Positions 1 through 11,619 of a stretch of DNA of 64,000 nucleotides are shown piece by piece. The stretch is from NCBI RefSeq assembly GCF_030936135.1, contig NC_082599.1, positions 10,185,472 through 10,249,471 of the forward strand. The letters are read 5' to 3'. Position numbers and translations under genes: made by a program. The DNA is from Gavia stellata (taxonomy: Eukaryota; Chordata; Aves; Gaviiformes; Gaviidae). The notes under the pieces are model-generated. The model searched no databases and was not told the origin of the DNA. It was given only the letters and a program-made list of their open reading frames with translations. How positions within the stretch are numbered: the first letter of the stretch is position 1; each line of letters begins with the position of its first letter.

Positions 1-3000
1 TTAGAAGTATTAGTGTAGACATAAGCCCCTGTAGGACTGCATCAAGGATGTCCTTCCACTATGAAAAAGCTGGACCTCTTACAGAACGACATCTTTTAGC
101 AGTAAGGAACCACTACAGAAATCCTTTGCAGAAAGAAGTCACAGACCTTAGTAAAGTTCTTTGATGTAACACACTTCCAAGCATGAAATACAGGTTCAAG
201 ATTTCCACTTGAAAAGCATCAAAGCAAAGAAGTGATCATTTCCTCCCACTTGATTGCATACTAGCATTCAGAATAGGGAAAGTAAATCCAGAGGAGAAAA
301 CAGACAAGACGTGAACAGCATTGTACTATGCTATGTATGAAATGAAAGATCAAGAAGCTCCAAAAACCTAAGGAAGGAAGGAAACAACTTTAAGTAGTGG
401 CTGTGTCAGCATTAAAACAAAAAAGTTACTGCTACTACATCCACCGGCATTTCTATGCCAAGGATATGCAAAAAAAAAAGCTACAGACATAATGAAGAAT
501 ATCTCCACTTCTTGCTGTTACTTTAGAGAATGTGTCCTTCACGTTCACAGAGAAAGCAAAGAAACAGCACAGAGAAAAGAGAAGGCAGAACTCACCCTGG
601 GTAACACCACCCTGTAGAATACATCTATGAACATGTTTAAGAGTTGAAAACGGAACTGTCAGCATTTTGCTTGACTGTGATTACTACCTACAGAAAAGCA
701 GTAGTGTTCTGCTTCTGGGTTTTAATTTCTATAATAGAAGACAACTAAACATAGCATTGTACACACATCTCTTACTGCTCTCATGTTGTTAACGTATTTT
801 AATGTGCATTAAAATGCCACACTGCAACTAAAAAGCTTCCTCCTACTGTCCCACTTGGCAACTGCTTTTGTTGACTGGTGGAAAGGATGGCAGGAATAAA
901 CAGCAAGAAAATACAGGTGGAGACAAGCAGTTCTCCTCGGTCTATTTCTAATAACTCTATTATTCCACTGACATCTAAAAAGCAAACAAGGCATTCCACC
1001 TGTTTTGGATGTGTTAACAGTAAGTTACCTATAATAAACTCTGTACACTGAAGAAAACAAAAATTTTTATCTCTGCTCTGAGTTTGACCTTGGCATTCAT
1101 AATATCATCTGCTTTGGACACCTCATTTTTCTCAAAATGAGATATTAACTATTTATTCTTAAAAACTCTGCACTCTGTGGTTAGATTAAGTTCACTCTAA
1201 CCCAGCCACCCTTATACATTTAGCATGACACACTAAATTCAAGCTTATAAGAAAATGTCAAATACTTCTTATGACTACAGATTAATTTTACTCATTAAGA
1301 CAGCCCTCCACACCTATGATTTCCCCCACATGCATGGTCTCTTCTCACGACTCTTCCCTGGCTTAAGACATGTGCAAGAGGTTGACCCACTTTTTTTGCT
1401 GTTTCCTAAGTCATGAAGAAATCATAAGTGCTTCAGAGGCTGGGTGCCGAGACTTGCTCATCTAGGAAAAAATTCCAGGATCTAACAGAAAGTATGAAAA
1501 ATCCAAAAACATATTCCGTGTGCTAGAAATACTGCTCAGCTGAAGATAAAAAAACCCATCCACAGCCCTTCAGAAGGTAGCTTCCATATGTCATTCGCTT
1601 AAAACTACCTTCACGTTAACTTCACCAGCAGCAGAGCCCCACTTCAAACTAATGAAGGAATTCAAATCAACATATGAATTTGTTAGCTTTTACATTCCCT
1701 TTTATATACTTAATGGGAATGTATTTATGTTGCTGGGTAAAGGGAAAAACAAATATTTTATGACACCTCTACAACCCTTAGTAATAGGCCCAAGATACCT
1801 TTGTTCAGGGTACTGTATTCTATACCCAGTAATACACAGAAAACTCCTCAAAAAATGACTGCAAGTCATTTTTCTTTGGCCTGTATGGGCTACAGCAATG
1901 CCACTGAAATCAGATTCAAGACTATTTTTCAGCATTAGTGCAAGATTTAAAAACACCTTCTAGAATTAACACCAACAGCACCAATCTAGATCATACTAAC
2001 ATTCTGCCACTGAATGAAGGTATTATTCAACATTTTAGAGGCAGGCTATAATAATCAGTTATATTAAAAATTCAGAGTCATTCCACTAAAAATTCCATTC
2101 TGACAAAATAATCTCAGAAGTCTCATCAATACAAACTTAGTAAACAACTTATTTGTGTTAAGACAGCTTCTTTGGCTAATATTAATTTCCAGGGCAAGAT
2201 GCATAACTATCTTCGAAGACAGAGCTAATGAATTTTCTCCTCCTAACTCAAAAACTCTCTTCCTTGTCTTCTCACATGCACATACTGTAGAATTTTTAAG
2301 TAGCACAACTTTTTTTTCCTCCCCCACTACCAAAACAAAAACATATTTAAACTGCAATTCTTGTACGTTTTCATAATTCTCACCAATCATGCAGACTCTC
2401 TATTGGACCTAAGCTATCACAGTCTTAAACTCAGCAAATATTTTAGAGATGTTGCTATTGTCAAATTCAACACAAACTCATGAGCAGCAGTTCTTCCCAT
2501 CAGCTAAATATGTTCAAAATAGAAAGTACAGTTAGGTAATGGAAAAAATGGGATACTCAAGGCATAAACAGGCAATTAAAATCAACAGTAAAACTGTGAA
2601 GCACCACGTTTTGATTGCAATCGTGGAGCCTAACACCGGAAGCCATACCACTATAAGCCAAGAAGGTAAAGGGCAGCGGGGGAAATCAGGCACATATACT
2701 GCTTCTGTCCTCTGTATATTAAACACAGGCATACACAGACTTCAATGTCATATATACACATTCTACTTGCTGTGGAGAGGACACATGATATGGAAATCCA
2801 GGAACTGAAACAAAGTTCTGTAGAATAATAGTTTCCAGCTATCAAAATTTTCAAAGCCAAATTATTATCAATGCACTCAAATATTAAAGCACTACAAAGC
2901 ACTGGGGTCTTTCTTTGAACCATGCTGATGGTAGTTAGAAACAACTTTTAATATATTCAGTTAATCAAGAAACTAGAAACCTTTGTGTGGGAAGCAGCTC

Positions 3001-4218
3001 GGCAACACTACGATACATATTCAACACCAAGCTGATGAAACATCAACATGAGTTTTGTTACCATCTTCATGAGAGTAAACTGAGCCCCAAAGAGCAACAG
3101 ATCAAAGCTGCTGAAAGTATGAAGCAATTTCACTTGTCACATGAATGACTAATAAGGGGGTTACAGCAGTAACTTATTCCAGGTCATCTCTACCAAGCTG
3201 TACGCTTACATTTCAGAGTGATGCAACAACCAAGTCTGTTAATTATTATATGCATAAAACATAAACTACATTCATGACTTTCAAAGTCTCTCCTATTCCT
3301 GTGTTGTAAGTTATGTAAATTCTTGCACATTAATGTTACCAAGAAGTCAGTGTCGCCAGTCATTTGACATAAGTACATGTTTACAGGAAAGCTTCAGTGG
3401 TTTTCAAGGTAAGGGGGAGGGCATGGAGAGAGTAGAAAGTATCATAGAAGTTAAGACTTTCTCAACAAGAATTATCACTGCCCTCCTAAATGAGGGTAAA
3501 TACCAAATGAAATAGGGGAAGGTGAAAGACAGGAAAAGCAAAAGCACTACAGTTTAAAAAAAAATAAATCACTTACATAACCTTTAAATAAAAGCAGTAA
3601 GCTTATATTGAATGCAATGTTTTCTTTAGATAGTCTTCCTTAACCCAAATTCCCATCTATGTCACCAGAACTCAACTTTAGTTTTCTTATCAAAACTTCA
3701 CCGGCAACATGCTTCACATTCTCTCTCCACTCTGACATTACCACCATTTCCTCTGCTGCTCTGCTTTCCATTTCACCCACCCCTCAACTCTCCTCTCCAT
3801 CTCTGAAAACACTTCTTTCCAGAGGGTCTTGGGCTTATAAATTCAATCACACTCATCATCCCTACATCACAGCAGAGACTGAGATGTTCATTACAACCCT
3901 ACGATCTCCCAGTAACATCCTGCCATCTTATCCAGTCCCTCTACTACACGATCACCTATGCAAACAAAACCCAAGATGGATATGCTTCTCTGTGGTCTTG
4001 TAATCAATAACTAGTTTTGTTTGCTGTCAGTTCTTTCACTGTTCATTACATTTTCTCAAATCTAACTTACACCTTAATCTAACTTTTCTTAAATAGATGT
4101 CTGTACCTTCCATGAAGTGTGTTGCCCTTTTAGTCAATTGCTACCACAAATAAAGACACCAGTATTCAAAAGGAATTACTTCGAACTGTAACCAACAGCA
4201 ACTTTTTGCACTTCAGCC
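1..4218 (-). other. LMBR1: LMBR1 intron 1, distal part (continues beyond the window)
   Basis: AT-rich single-copy-looking sequence on the far side of LMBR1 exon 1. I searched the minus-strand translations for the multi-membrane-span continuation that should follow exon 1 and found none, so exon 2 probably lies to the left of the window. The open frames here are all under 110 codons and none resembles a known protein. No RNA gene was recognised. The intron assignment is an inference from the exon 1 donor at 10617. Confidence 0.7.
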
Positions 4219-5184
4219 TTTCATTTAGGTTGGAAAAGAGCTGTAAGATCATCAAGTCCAACCGTAAACCTAACCCTGCTAAGTCCACCACTAAACCATG
4301 TCCCTAAGCACCTCATCCACACAGCTTTTAAAAACCACCATGGATGGTAACTCCACCACCACCCTGGACAGCCTGTTCCAGTGTCTGACAACCCTTTCAG
4401 TGAAGAAGTTTTTCCTAATATCCAGTCTAAACCTCCCCTGGCACAACTTGAGGACATTTCCTCCTGTTCTGTCGCTAGTCACTTGGGAGAAGAGACCAGC
4501 ACCCACCTCTCTGCAACCCCCTTTCAGGTAACTGTAGAGAGCGATAAGGTCTCCCCTCAGCCTCCTCTTCTCCAGACTGAACAACCCCAGTTCCCTCAGC
4601 CGCTCCTCGTGAGACTTGTGCTCGAGACCCCTCACCAGCTTCATCGCCCTTCTCTGGACACACTCCAGCACCTCAATGTCCTTCTTGTAGTGAGGGGCCC
4701 AAAACTGAACACACTATTTGAGGTGCGGCCTCACCAGTGCTGAGTACAGGGGCACGATCACCTCCCTACTCCTGCTGGCCACACTGTTTCTGATACAGGC
4801 CAGGATGCCGTTGGCCTTCTTGGCCACCTGGGCACACTGCTGGCTCATCTTCAGCCGGCTGTCAACCAACACCCCCAGGTCCTTTTACGCCAGGCAGCTT
4901 TCCAGCCACTCGTCCCCAAGCCTGTAGCATTGCATGGGGTTGTTGTGACCAAAGTGCAGGACCCGGCACTTGGCCTTGTTGAACCGCATACAAGTGGCCT
5001 CGGCCCATCGATCCAGCCTGTCCAGATCCCTCTGCAGAGCCTTCCGACCCTCGAGCAGATCAACACTCCCACCCAACTTGGTGTCATCTGTGAACTTGCT
5101 GAGGGAGCACTCAATCCCCTCCAGTCCAGACCATTGATAAAGATATTAAACAAAACTGGCCCCAATACTCAGCCCTGGGGAAAA
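4219..5184 (-). mobile_element. CR1 LINE, 5'-truncated, inactive
   Basis: The minus strand translates to the C-terminal part of the CR1 reverse transcriptase protein, in broken frames. Recognisable segments are [10 protein letters not shown] (near 5165), [17 protein letters not shown] (near 5050), the run [20 protein letters not shown] (near 4600), and [15 protein letters not shown] (near 4400). The 3' end is at about 4219, where the typical CR1 terminus (TTCCAACCTAAATGA in sense) is seen. The 5' end is cut off near 5184, giving about 965 bp of an element whose full length is several kb. Frames shift between 4851-5165 and 4291-4671, so it encodes nothing functional. Boundaries are good to about 10 bp. 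No target duplication is expected for CR1. It lies inside LMBR1 intron 1, in the same orientation as the gene. Confidence 0.95.
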
Positions 5185-8100
5185 CCATGCTTATTTTATG
5201 TAAACAAAAAAGTGAACTCTCCAAAATTTGTTCCTGTTTTGGGAATAAGCATCTCTCTAGCCACTTGTCTACGCCAAGTATTTGGAGATGCCTATTGATT
5301 CCAGATGGATGCACCAGTGCTGATCCTCAGGACCAGCAGCCAGAAGATGACTCATCACTTCCCAAAGTTCAGTACAGCACCCATGTTTACAAGTAAAGGT
5401 ATATTTTTAAGATGACAGAATGACGCCAACATTTTATATATGTAATTACATTAAAATTGCACCAATCTTTCAGCCTTATATCTCATGCCACTACAACATA
5501 CACTCCTCTACTCAATTAGAATTCTTTTCCAAAGCATTTGAAAAAATGAAGCAATCCTGAGAAACCTAGGCAAAGTTATTTTTGAGATACAAGAAGCCAT
5601 TTAAGATATAAGTCACTCCTCAAATTTTCAGAGCATGGATAAAAAAATTGAAAGGCATCAATTTCATTGGAAAAAAAGATAAACTTGTATAAACATTCAA
5701 ACAAAAACATTTTTTTAAGAATAAACTTATTGCAAATACTGAAATGACCCATGCTTCTAGTCAGCATTCTCTTCCTGACTCACTATCAGAGTATCATCAC
5801 TTCTGGCATAAAAAAGGGTCTGTGAAGATTACAGTTTCTGTCCGGGGCATAAATTTCAGGAAGCAGAGCTGGTCAGGAATAAAAGCACACTACCAACAGG
5901 AGTACAGTGCTCAAATCAGTCTCCTCATTTTACAGCCATATAGGGCACAAATGCCAGCAGTAACCAAACTGCACTAGTTCATACAGAAGAATCCTGAACA
6001 CCTCCCTACCCCAAAATAGGACGAGACGACAAAAGGTACAAAAAGAAACCAGAGAAGAAAACAAAGCCAGTGGTGTTAGTGTGAAGTTGCATACAAAAAA
6101 ATAAAGACATGACACAGTTGCAACTACCTAAAAAGGCCTTTCTAAACTGCTGGAAATTATTTTTAGATTCAGATTCACACACACACGCTAAATAACCATC
6201 GTATCACCTATAACAAAAAAAACTCAAACAACCTTCATATAGCTGAAGCAAAAATAAATTTTAAAACTGTATGGTTTAAAAAAAAGCCTTCTTTTAGAGG
6301 AAATCGCATTAAGAAGTAGAGAAACTAAGTTTTTCTGAATATGTAGCATCTGAAGCCTACACCCATGAAAACATTCAGTCCCTCAAATTGAAACATCTGA
6401 CATTAATCATAAAACTACATATTACACCAGTTTCAATGCCTGCCGAGACTCGCACGAAGCAATTAGAGTAATAATGGCACTTTTGTATTTGAACTTTTTC
6501 TGCCAGGACTGATTCTTTTCATGACATATTTAATATAATCAAGTCATTTCCAAATATACTATGTTTGTTCTTAAGCTTTCTAACTAACAATTCTATGGCC
6601 ACGAAATTGTTTTCTTCCACAGTTTTCCCCACACTACAAAAGCAAGCACAACATATTTACTCTGCCAAGGAAACCTCGTAACCAAGCGTATGTGTCTATT
6701 TTTACAAACTCAAAATCCTACATTTCATGAAGGGAAAAATAACATCAGAAAGTAGATTAAATTTTAAAAATACAAACTAATACTGCAGAATGGAAAACTC
6801 AAACTGGAAAAAAGGAGTGCAAGAATATTCTAAAAAGAGCACACAAGAGACCACAGAGAGATTGAACCACTGTACTTACTTGATTCGCATTTGAAATAAA
6901 CACAACACAACAATACTAGCGGAAAACAGAACACTTATAATTATGTTGTATAAACAGAGATAATAACAGGACACAAGGGAAAAGCAGTTCCCTAAAAGCT
7001 TGAATATCTTCCATGGATGTGCAAGATCTCAGCAAACTATAAATGAACCTAAAGGATCAAGAAAGGCAAACTAATTAAGTGTACAAAAATAACAGATCAG
7101 CACACAACATTGTCTGGCCTTTACAACTCTTCCATACGGATGCTGATCAAGTACAGAACACAGATGCTCTTCTATGTTTTGCAACCAGCTAAAGCTGTTT
7201 TTCAGAAAGATGCCCCATTTAGTTAGAACTGAGTATGACTCCAGCTTTATTGAAGTCAAGGCTCTCACTGACTTAGAGCAAACTTATGGCTGTGCCACGT
7301 CTCTTTTATACTGGGTCATCATTTCTCAACCTCCATGTTTACTTTACTGAATCTGAATTTTAAAGTTAGTGCAAGTCTGAAAGAGTCTGGGTGTTTTCAA
7401 TAACTATTCCAAACAACAAATGTTAATCTGCTGTGTTGAGGATCTGAAGAGCCATGCCGAAGCTAGACTAGGGAGTTAACCTCCTATTAGTAAAAGATCA
7501 TCCTCATGAAGCAAGAAAATACAGGGCAGATTATTTTCTTGCAAACAGGCACCCTCTTGAAAAAAACAGGTACCATACAGACACTCCAAATGAGGTCAAG
7601 AGTGAACGGGCCTGAGTTCAATTGAGCATTAAATGACAGAGACAGTCACCTCTAAAGCAGATGAAGGATTTATTTAAAAAAAAAAATCTTTTAGTATCCT
7701 TGCTCAATCTATAAACATGTGTCAGAAACATTTCTCTCTTCAAAGTGGAACTAGCAGAAGTTGGCACCTACAGAAAGAAACAGGCACCACCAGCAGAAGG
7801 CTAACAAGCCTTTAATTTTTGTTATGTAACACAACTTTATGGAAAACTTTGTAACTTGCCAGTTCAGAGAATAGATGAAACAGAAATGAAGCATTACACT
7901 GAAGTTAAGCTCAGCGTGCCCTTAGGACTCCATCAGAAAGCACAACCTAGAAATTCTTTATCTATTCAAAGAAAATGAAGAAAATTTGTAAGAGAAAAGA
8001 GAAAAGGGTTGGTTTTTTTTTTTCAACTGCACCAACTTACTTTGATTTCTCTTCTCTCATGGATGTATCAATTTAGGTTCCAGTAAAGATCAGGCTACAC

Positions 8101-10617
8101 AACCAGGTCTCCAAAGACAATACTACCAGATTCCATAAGTTTGACTTACTTCTTACAGGCATATAGAGGTTTCCTCCAGTGTAATATTACACAACAAACA
8201 TCAACTCCTTCTATTAACTGCTCCACTGCCCCCAGCCCACCTGCAGCTAGAATGAAAGGCTTGTGCATGTGTCAGAAAGTAAAGTATGCTCCCTCTTACA
8301 GCTGAGGGGCTGATGATTATACCCACTCCCCACATGACAACTATCTATTTGCATATTTTAAGAAATTATATTCACCATGTAAGTTCATGACCAGCAAGGG
8401 TAGGAATGACTAGGAGGGGATGATAGCATAATGGTATAGGTAAGCAACATACTCTGTACTTTGTTATGCTTAAACTAACCACAAGTGAAATATACTTGCA
8501 ATATGCTTCTGCAGCTATATGAAAGCCACAAGAAGGTTGTACACTCAGCTGTGGATGGCAGCAGTTCATGCACTCATAAAACCCTGTGGTCTTCCAACAT
8601 AAATTTAAGACAAGATCACAACTGTACCAATGCATCATTTAAAAGACAAAATTGTTATTATCATCCCCACTGATTAACCAATAACATAGATGGCTTGCCA
8701 TCAATACTAAATATCAAAGTACAGTTTCAAGAGCAAGAAGTCATTCACCAAATATTCTGCCTCCACTGTCCAAATACAGCAACACTGCACCTCTAAAATA
8801 TAAGCTCTTGATGTCTTACATGATTTCTTACATGATTACACCAAAAGGAAGAGTTACCAATTACTCTAGCAGGGCTGAAAAAGCTTTAGAGAAGTAGCTG
8901 CAGTATATATGAGCTAGTTCTTTAAGAATTTAGTAGACCTTCACTATTTGTAACAGTACCTGGGGAGGCTGCACACAGACATTCCTTCAGACTCAAAATC
9001 TGTGCATCCTACTAGGTACAAAAGCACAGTATGTAGCATACAATGTGTTAGAACAACACTCTGGTGGACATAAGTAGGAGATAATTAGCGCACAAAGAAA
9101 TACAAATGGAAAAGTGGACACTAGGGAAAAGATGGATGCTAGCATCCAGAAGAGATGTATGATTTGCATATACACCTGTGTTTTTGTAGCACAAAGGATA
9201 TTAAGATGTTGCTTAAAGACTTATTTACAAAAGAGTATTTTTCTTTTTATGCCCCTCCACTGGTCATGGCTTTCATGACATACGCTACATCCACTCACAG
9301 AAAAGGGAAGGTCAGGAAAATCTCCTAAAGTAACAGTTCTCTTCATATAGACTTGTTTTGCAGTCTTCAGGAAAAAAAAAAAATCCTAGAAATATAATAC
9401 TTCACCCAAAAGAAGGAAGGTCTTAACATACAGATTCTTAAAATGTAGAAAAGACATTAACACACTAGGGAACCAAGCAATCCTCTTTTATCAAATAACC
9501 TAGCCATAGGCCTACATAAATCAGTTAACAGTGATATTGTCTCCCAATACAGCTGAAAAATTTTTAAAGCTAAATTATGAAATCATATTTTTATTCAAGA
9601 AATCCATTCTTTCTTAGACAGCAGTAACTGCAAACAGAATGTAATTACCCAGCTGAGTTAGGATGGCACGTGCATAGAAGACAACACTACATGTCTCCTA
9701 TGTGCAGTATACATTTCCTTCCTTGAACTGAAGCAGAAGAGAGCCAAGCCCCATCAAAACACCTCTCTCGACTTTGAATAGTCCTGAAAACAATTATGAG
9801 GCAGTCAGAGAAGAAACTGCAACAGCTTTCTCCATCTAAACCTAAGGTGTAGTGTTGCACTTGACTACAGAAGGTTGAGGAAGACGGGACAGCACTGGCA
9901 CTGCTTATGTGCTCTGTACTGCTCCACTTGGAGAGCATGGGGCATGCAGCAGCACTGAGAACGACACGAGGGGTTAGGGAAAACACGAAGGTTACACACA
10001 TCCGTTGCAAACAGTGCAGCGAAAGACAGGAGGACCTTAGTATCACAAGCGATAACACCAAATCCTATGCACACTTTACAGTAACAAGGCTGCACTCGAA
10101 GGCTGAGATGTTGAACACATCGCACAGAAGTACATACAGAAGCACACCTACGTCCTGTATGTATAGGCGGTATTGCCCCTTTTCGCTGAAGGCACAGGGC
10201 GAGGAAAACCCACAACGGGGTAGGAGTCGGGATCCTCACCTCGCGCCCCCTCACACCCAGCCCGGCGGGGGAGATGCACGCACAGCTATGCCCACACGGG
10301 ACGGGCCACCCGAGTCGGTCTGGACACGGGAGCTGGGGCGAGGGGCAAAGCCGCGAAGGGCAGGGAAGGAAAGAGGGGAAGAGCGAGACAACCCCACGGC
10401 TGCCCGGCGACGGGGGCTGCGGTGGGCGGAGAGTACAGCGAGGGGGGAGGAGGGGGTGCCCCGCGGCAGCGCGGCCTCCGGCGCACCGCAATGACAGGTC
10501 AGGGAGGAAGGCGGGAGGAGGGATCGCGCAGCCGGGAGCTGCGAGGGCAGGCGGCCGCGGGGGCCCGACGGAGGGGCGGCGGCGGAGGCACGGCGGTGCG
10601 AGGGCGGTGTCGCCTAC
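5185..10617 (-). other. LMBR1: LMBR1 intron 1, proximal part
   Basis: Sequence between the CR1 element and the LMBR1 exon 1 donor. It is AT-rich until about 10.1 kb and then rises into the CpG island. The donor reads ACG|GTAGGC on the minus strand, with GT at 10617-10616. A 271-codon minus-strand frame that appears to cross 9865-10680 is exon 1 read straight through this donor, not a real protein extension. No other gene, RNA gene or recent mobile element was recognised. Confidence 0.7.
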
Positions 10618-10680
10618 CGTGTACTCCCGCACTTGGCTGTGGAAGTTCTGCTCGCGGATCGTCACCTCGTCCGCTTCCAT
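10618..10680 (-). CDS. LMBR1: LMBR1 coding exon 1 (limb development membrane protein 1), partial gene
   Basis: LMBR1 is a multi-pass membrane protein of the LIMR (lipocalin-1-interacting membrane receptor) family. The minus strand begins with ATG at 10680 and encodes 21 residues that include REQNFHSQVRE. This matches the human LMBR1 N-terminus as I remember it, in which a short polar N-tail precedes the first membrane span. The exon ends at a complete codon (ACG, Thr21) followed by the donor GTAGGC. The start codon has A at -3 and G at +4, a good context. An upstream ATG lies 7 bases 5' (10687), out of frame. The remainder of the gene runs off the left end. In tetrapods a distal LMBR1 intron contains the SHH limb enhancer (ZRS); that part is not in this window. 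Identification is strong despite the short length because of exact motif agreement, the CpG context, and the synteny with NOM1 and MNX1. Confidence 0.93.
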
Positions 10681-10875
10681 CCTTCATAGTCCCGCGGCCC
10701 CCGCGCGCAATGGCGGCCGCCGCCGCCGCGCCTGCTCCTGCCCGCCCGGCGGCAGGCGGGCCACCATGGCCAGCGGCAGCGCCGGCTGCTCCCCCGGAGC
10801 CTGGCGGCAGCTGAGGAGCTCCGGCGGCGGCGCTCGCGGCTGGCTCCACCGCTCTGTCACCGTCCGGCGGGGCGC

Positions 10876-10914
10876 GGAGGAGGAGGAGGAGGAGGAGGAG
10901 GAGGAGGAGGAGGA
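10876..10914 (+). repeat. (GGA)13 trinucleotide microsatellite
   Basis: Thirteen uninterrupted GGA units in the CpG island about 200 bp upstream of the LMBR1 start codon. On the minus (LMBR1) strand this is a polypyrimidine TCC tract in what is either promoter or 5' UTR. It gives artificial poly-Glu (plus) and poly-Leu (minus) reading frames. Confidence 0.95.
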
Positions 10915-11619
10915 AGGGCGGGCAGCGCCGCCTCAACTCCTCCTGCTGCGTCACTGCGCAGCGTCCACACGCACACTACTGCCCCGCCCCCAACCGCCCG
11001 GGGAGAGGCGGGGCTAACGGATAGGAGGCGTGGCCAAACCACCCCGAGGCGGGGGAGGGGCATTGGGCGGAGCTTACCTTTAAGCGAAGGGCGGGCGAAC
11101 CAACGTTCGGGGAGCGGCTACAGGGAAGGCGGGAGTTAGGCTGGGAAGGGGCGTGGCCGTGGCTGAGCCAGAGGAGTGGGCTGGCGTGAGAAAGGGGCGG
11201 GGCTTGAGGCGCGGGGTCGGAGGGTTGCCGGTTTTGCCTGAAAAGGGAAGGTTTGCGCCCGTTTGGGGACGGGCAGAGCCCAGGCGTGTGGTGGGGGCTG
11301 GGAGCAGAGGGGGAAGGAAGAGGAGGCACCTGCGCCGCCCTGAGGGGAGGGGACAGGAGGCTCCTGAGGCCCGAGCGGGGCGGGGGAGCAGGCAGAGGCG
11401 GGGATGGCGGAGAGCTTCCTGCGCAGGGCCCGGCGGGGAGCCCCCTTCCCCGTGAGGGACGTCACCGGGGCTGTCCTGATCCTGGGGTCGCCTGCGAGAT
11501 GTACCCGGTCCTACCCACGAAGGCCCCTGAGGAGATGGGTGTGAACGGGGGTTACACTCCGCCCCCAGGGAGCAGCTACGGACCGTCACTGAAGTCGGGC
11601 AACGTGAGGGAGTCTGGGG

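Noticed and set aside
9865-10680. 271-codon minus-strand frame starting with the LMBR1 N-terminus
   Set aside because: Only the first 21 codons are LMBR1; the rest is intron read through the GTAGGC donor, favoured by GC-rich composition.
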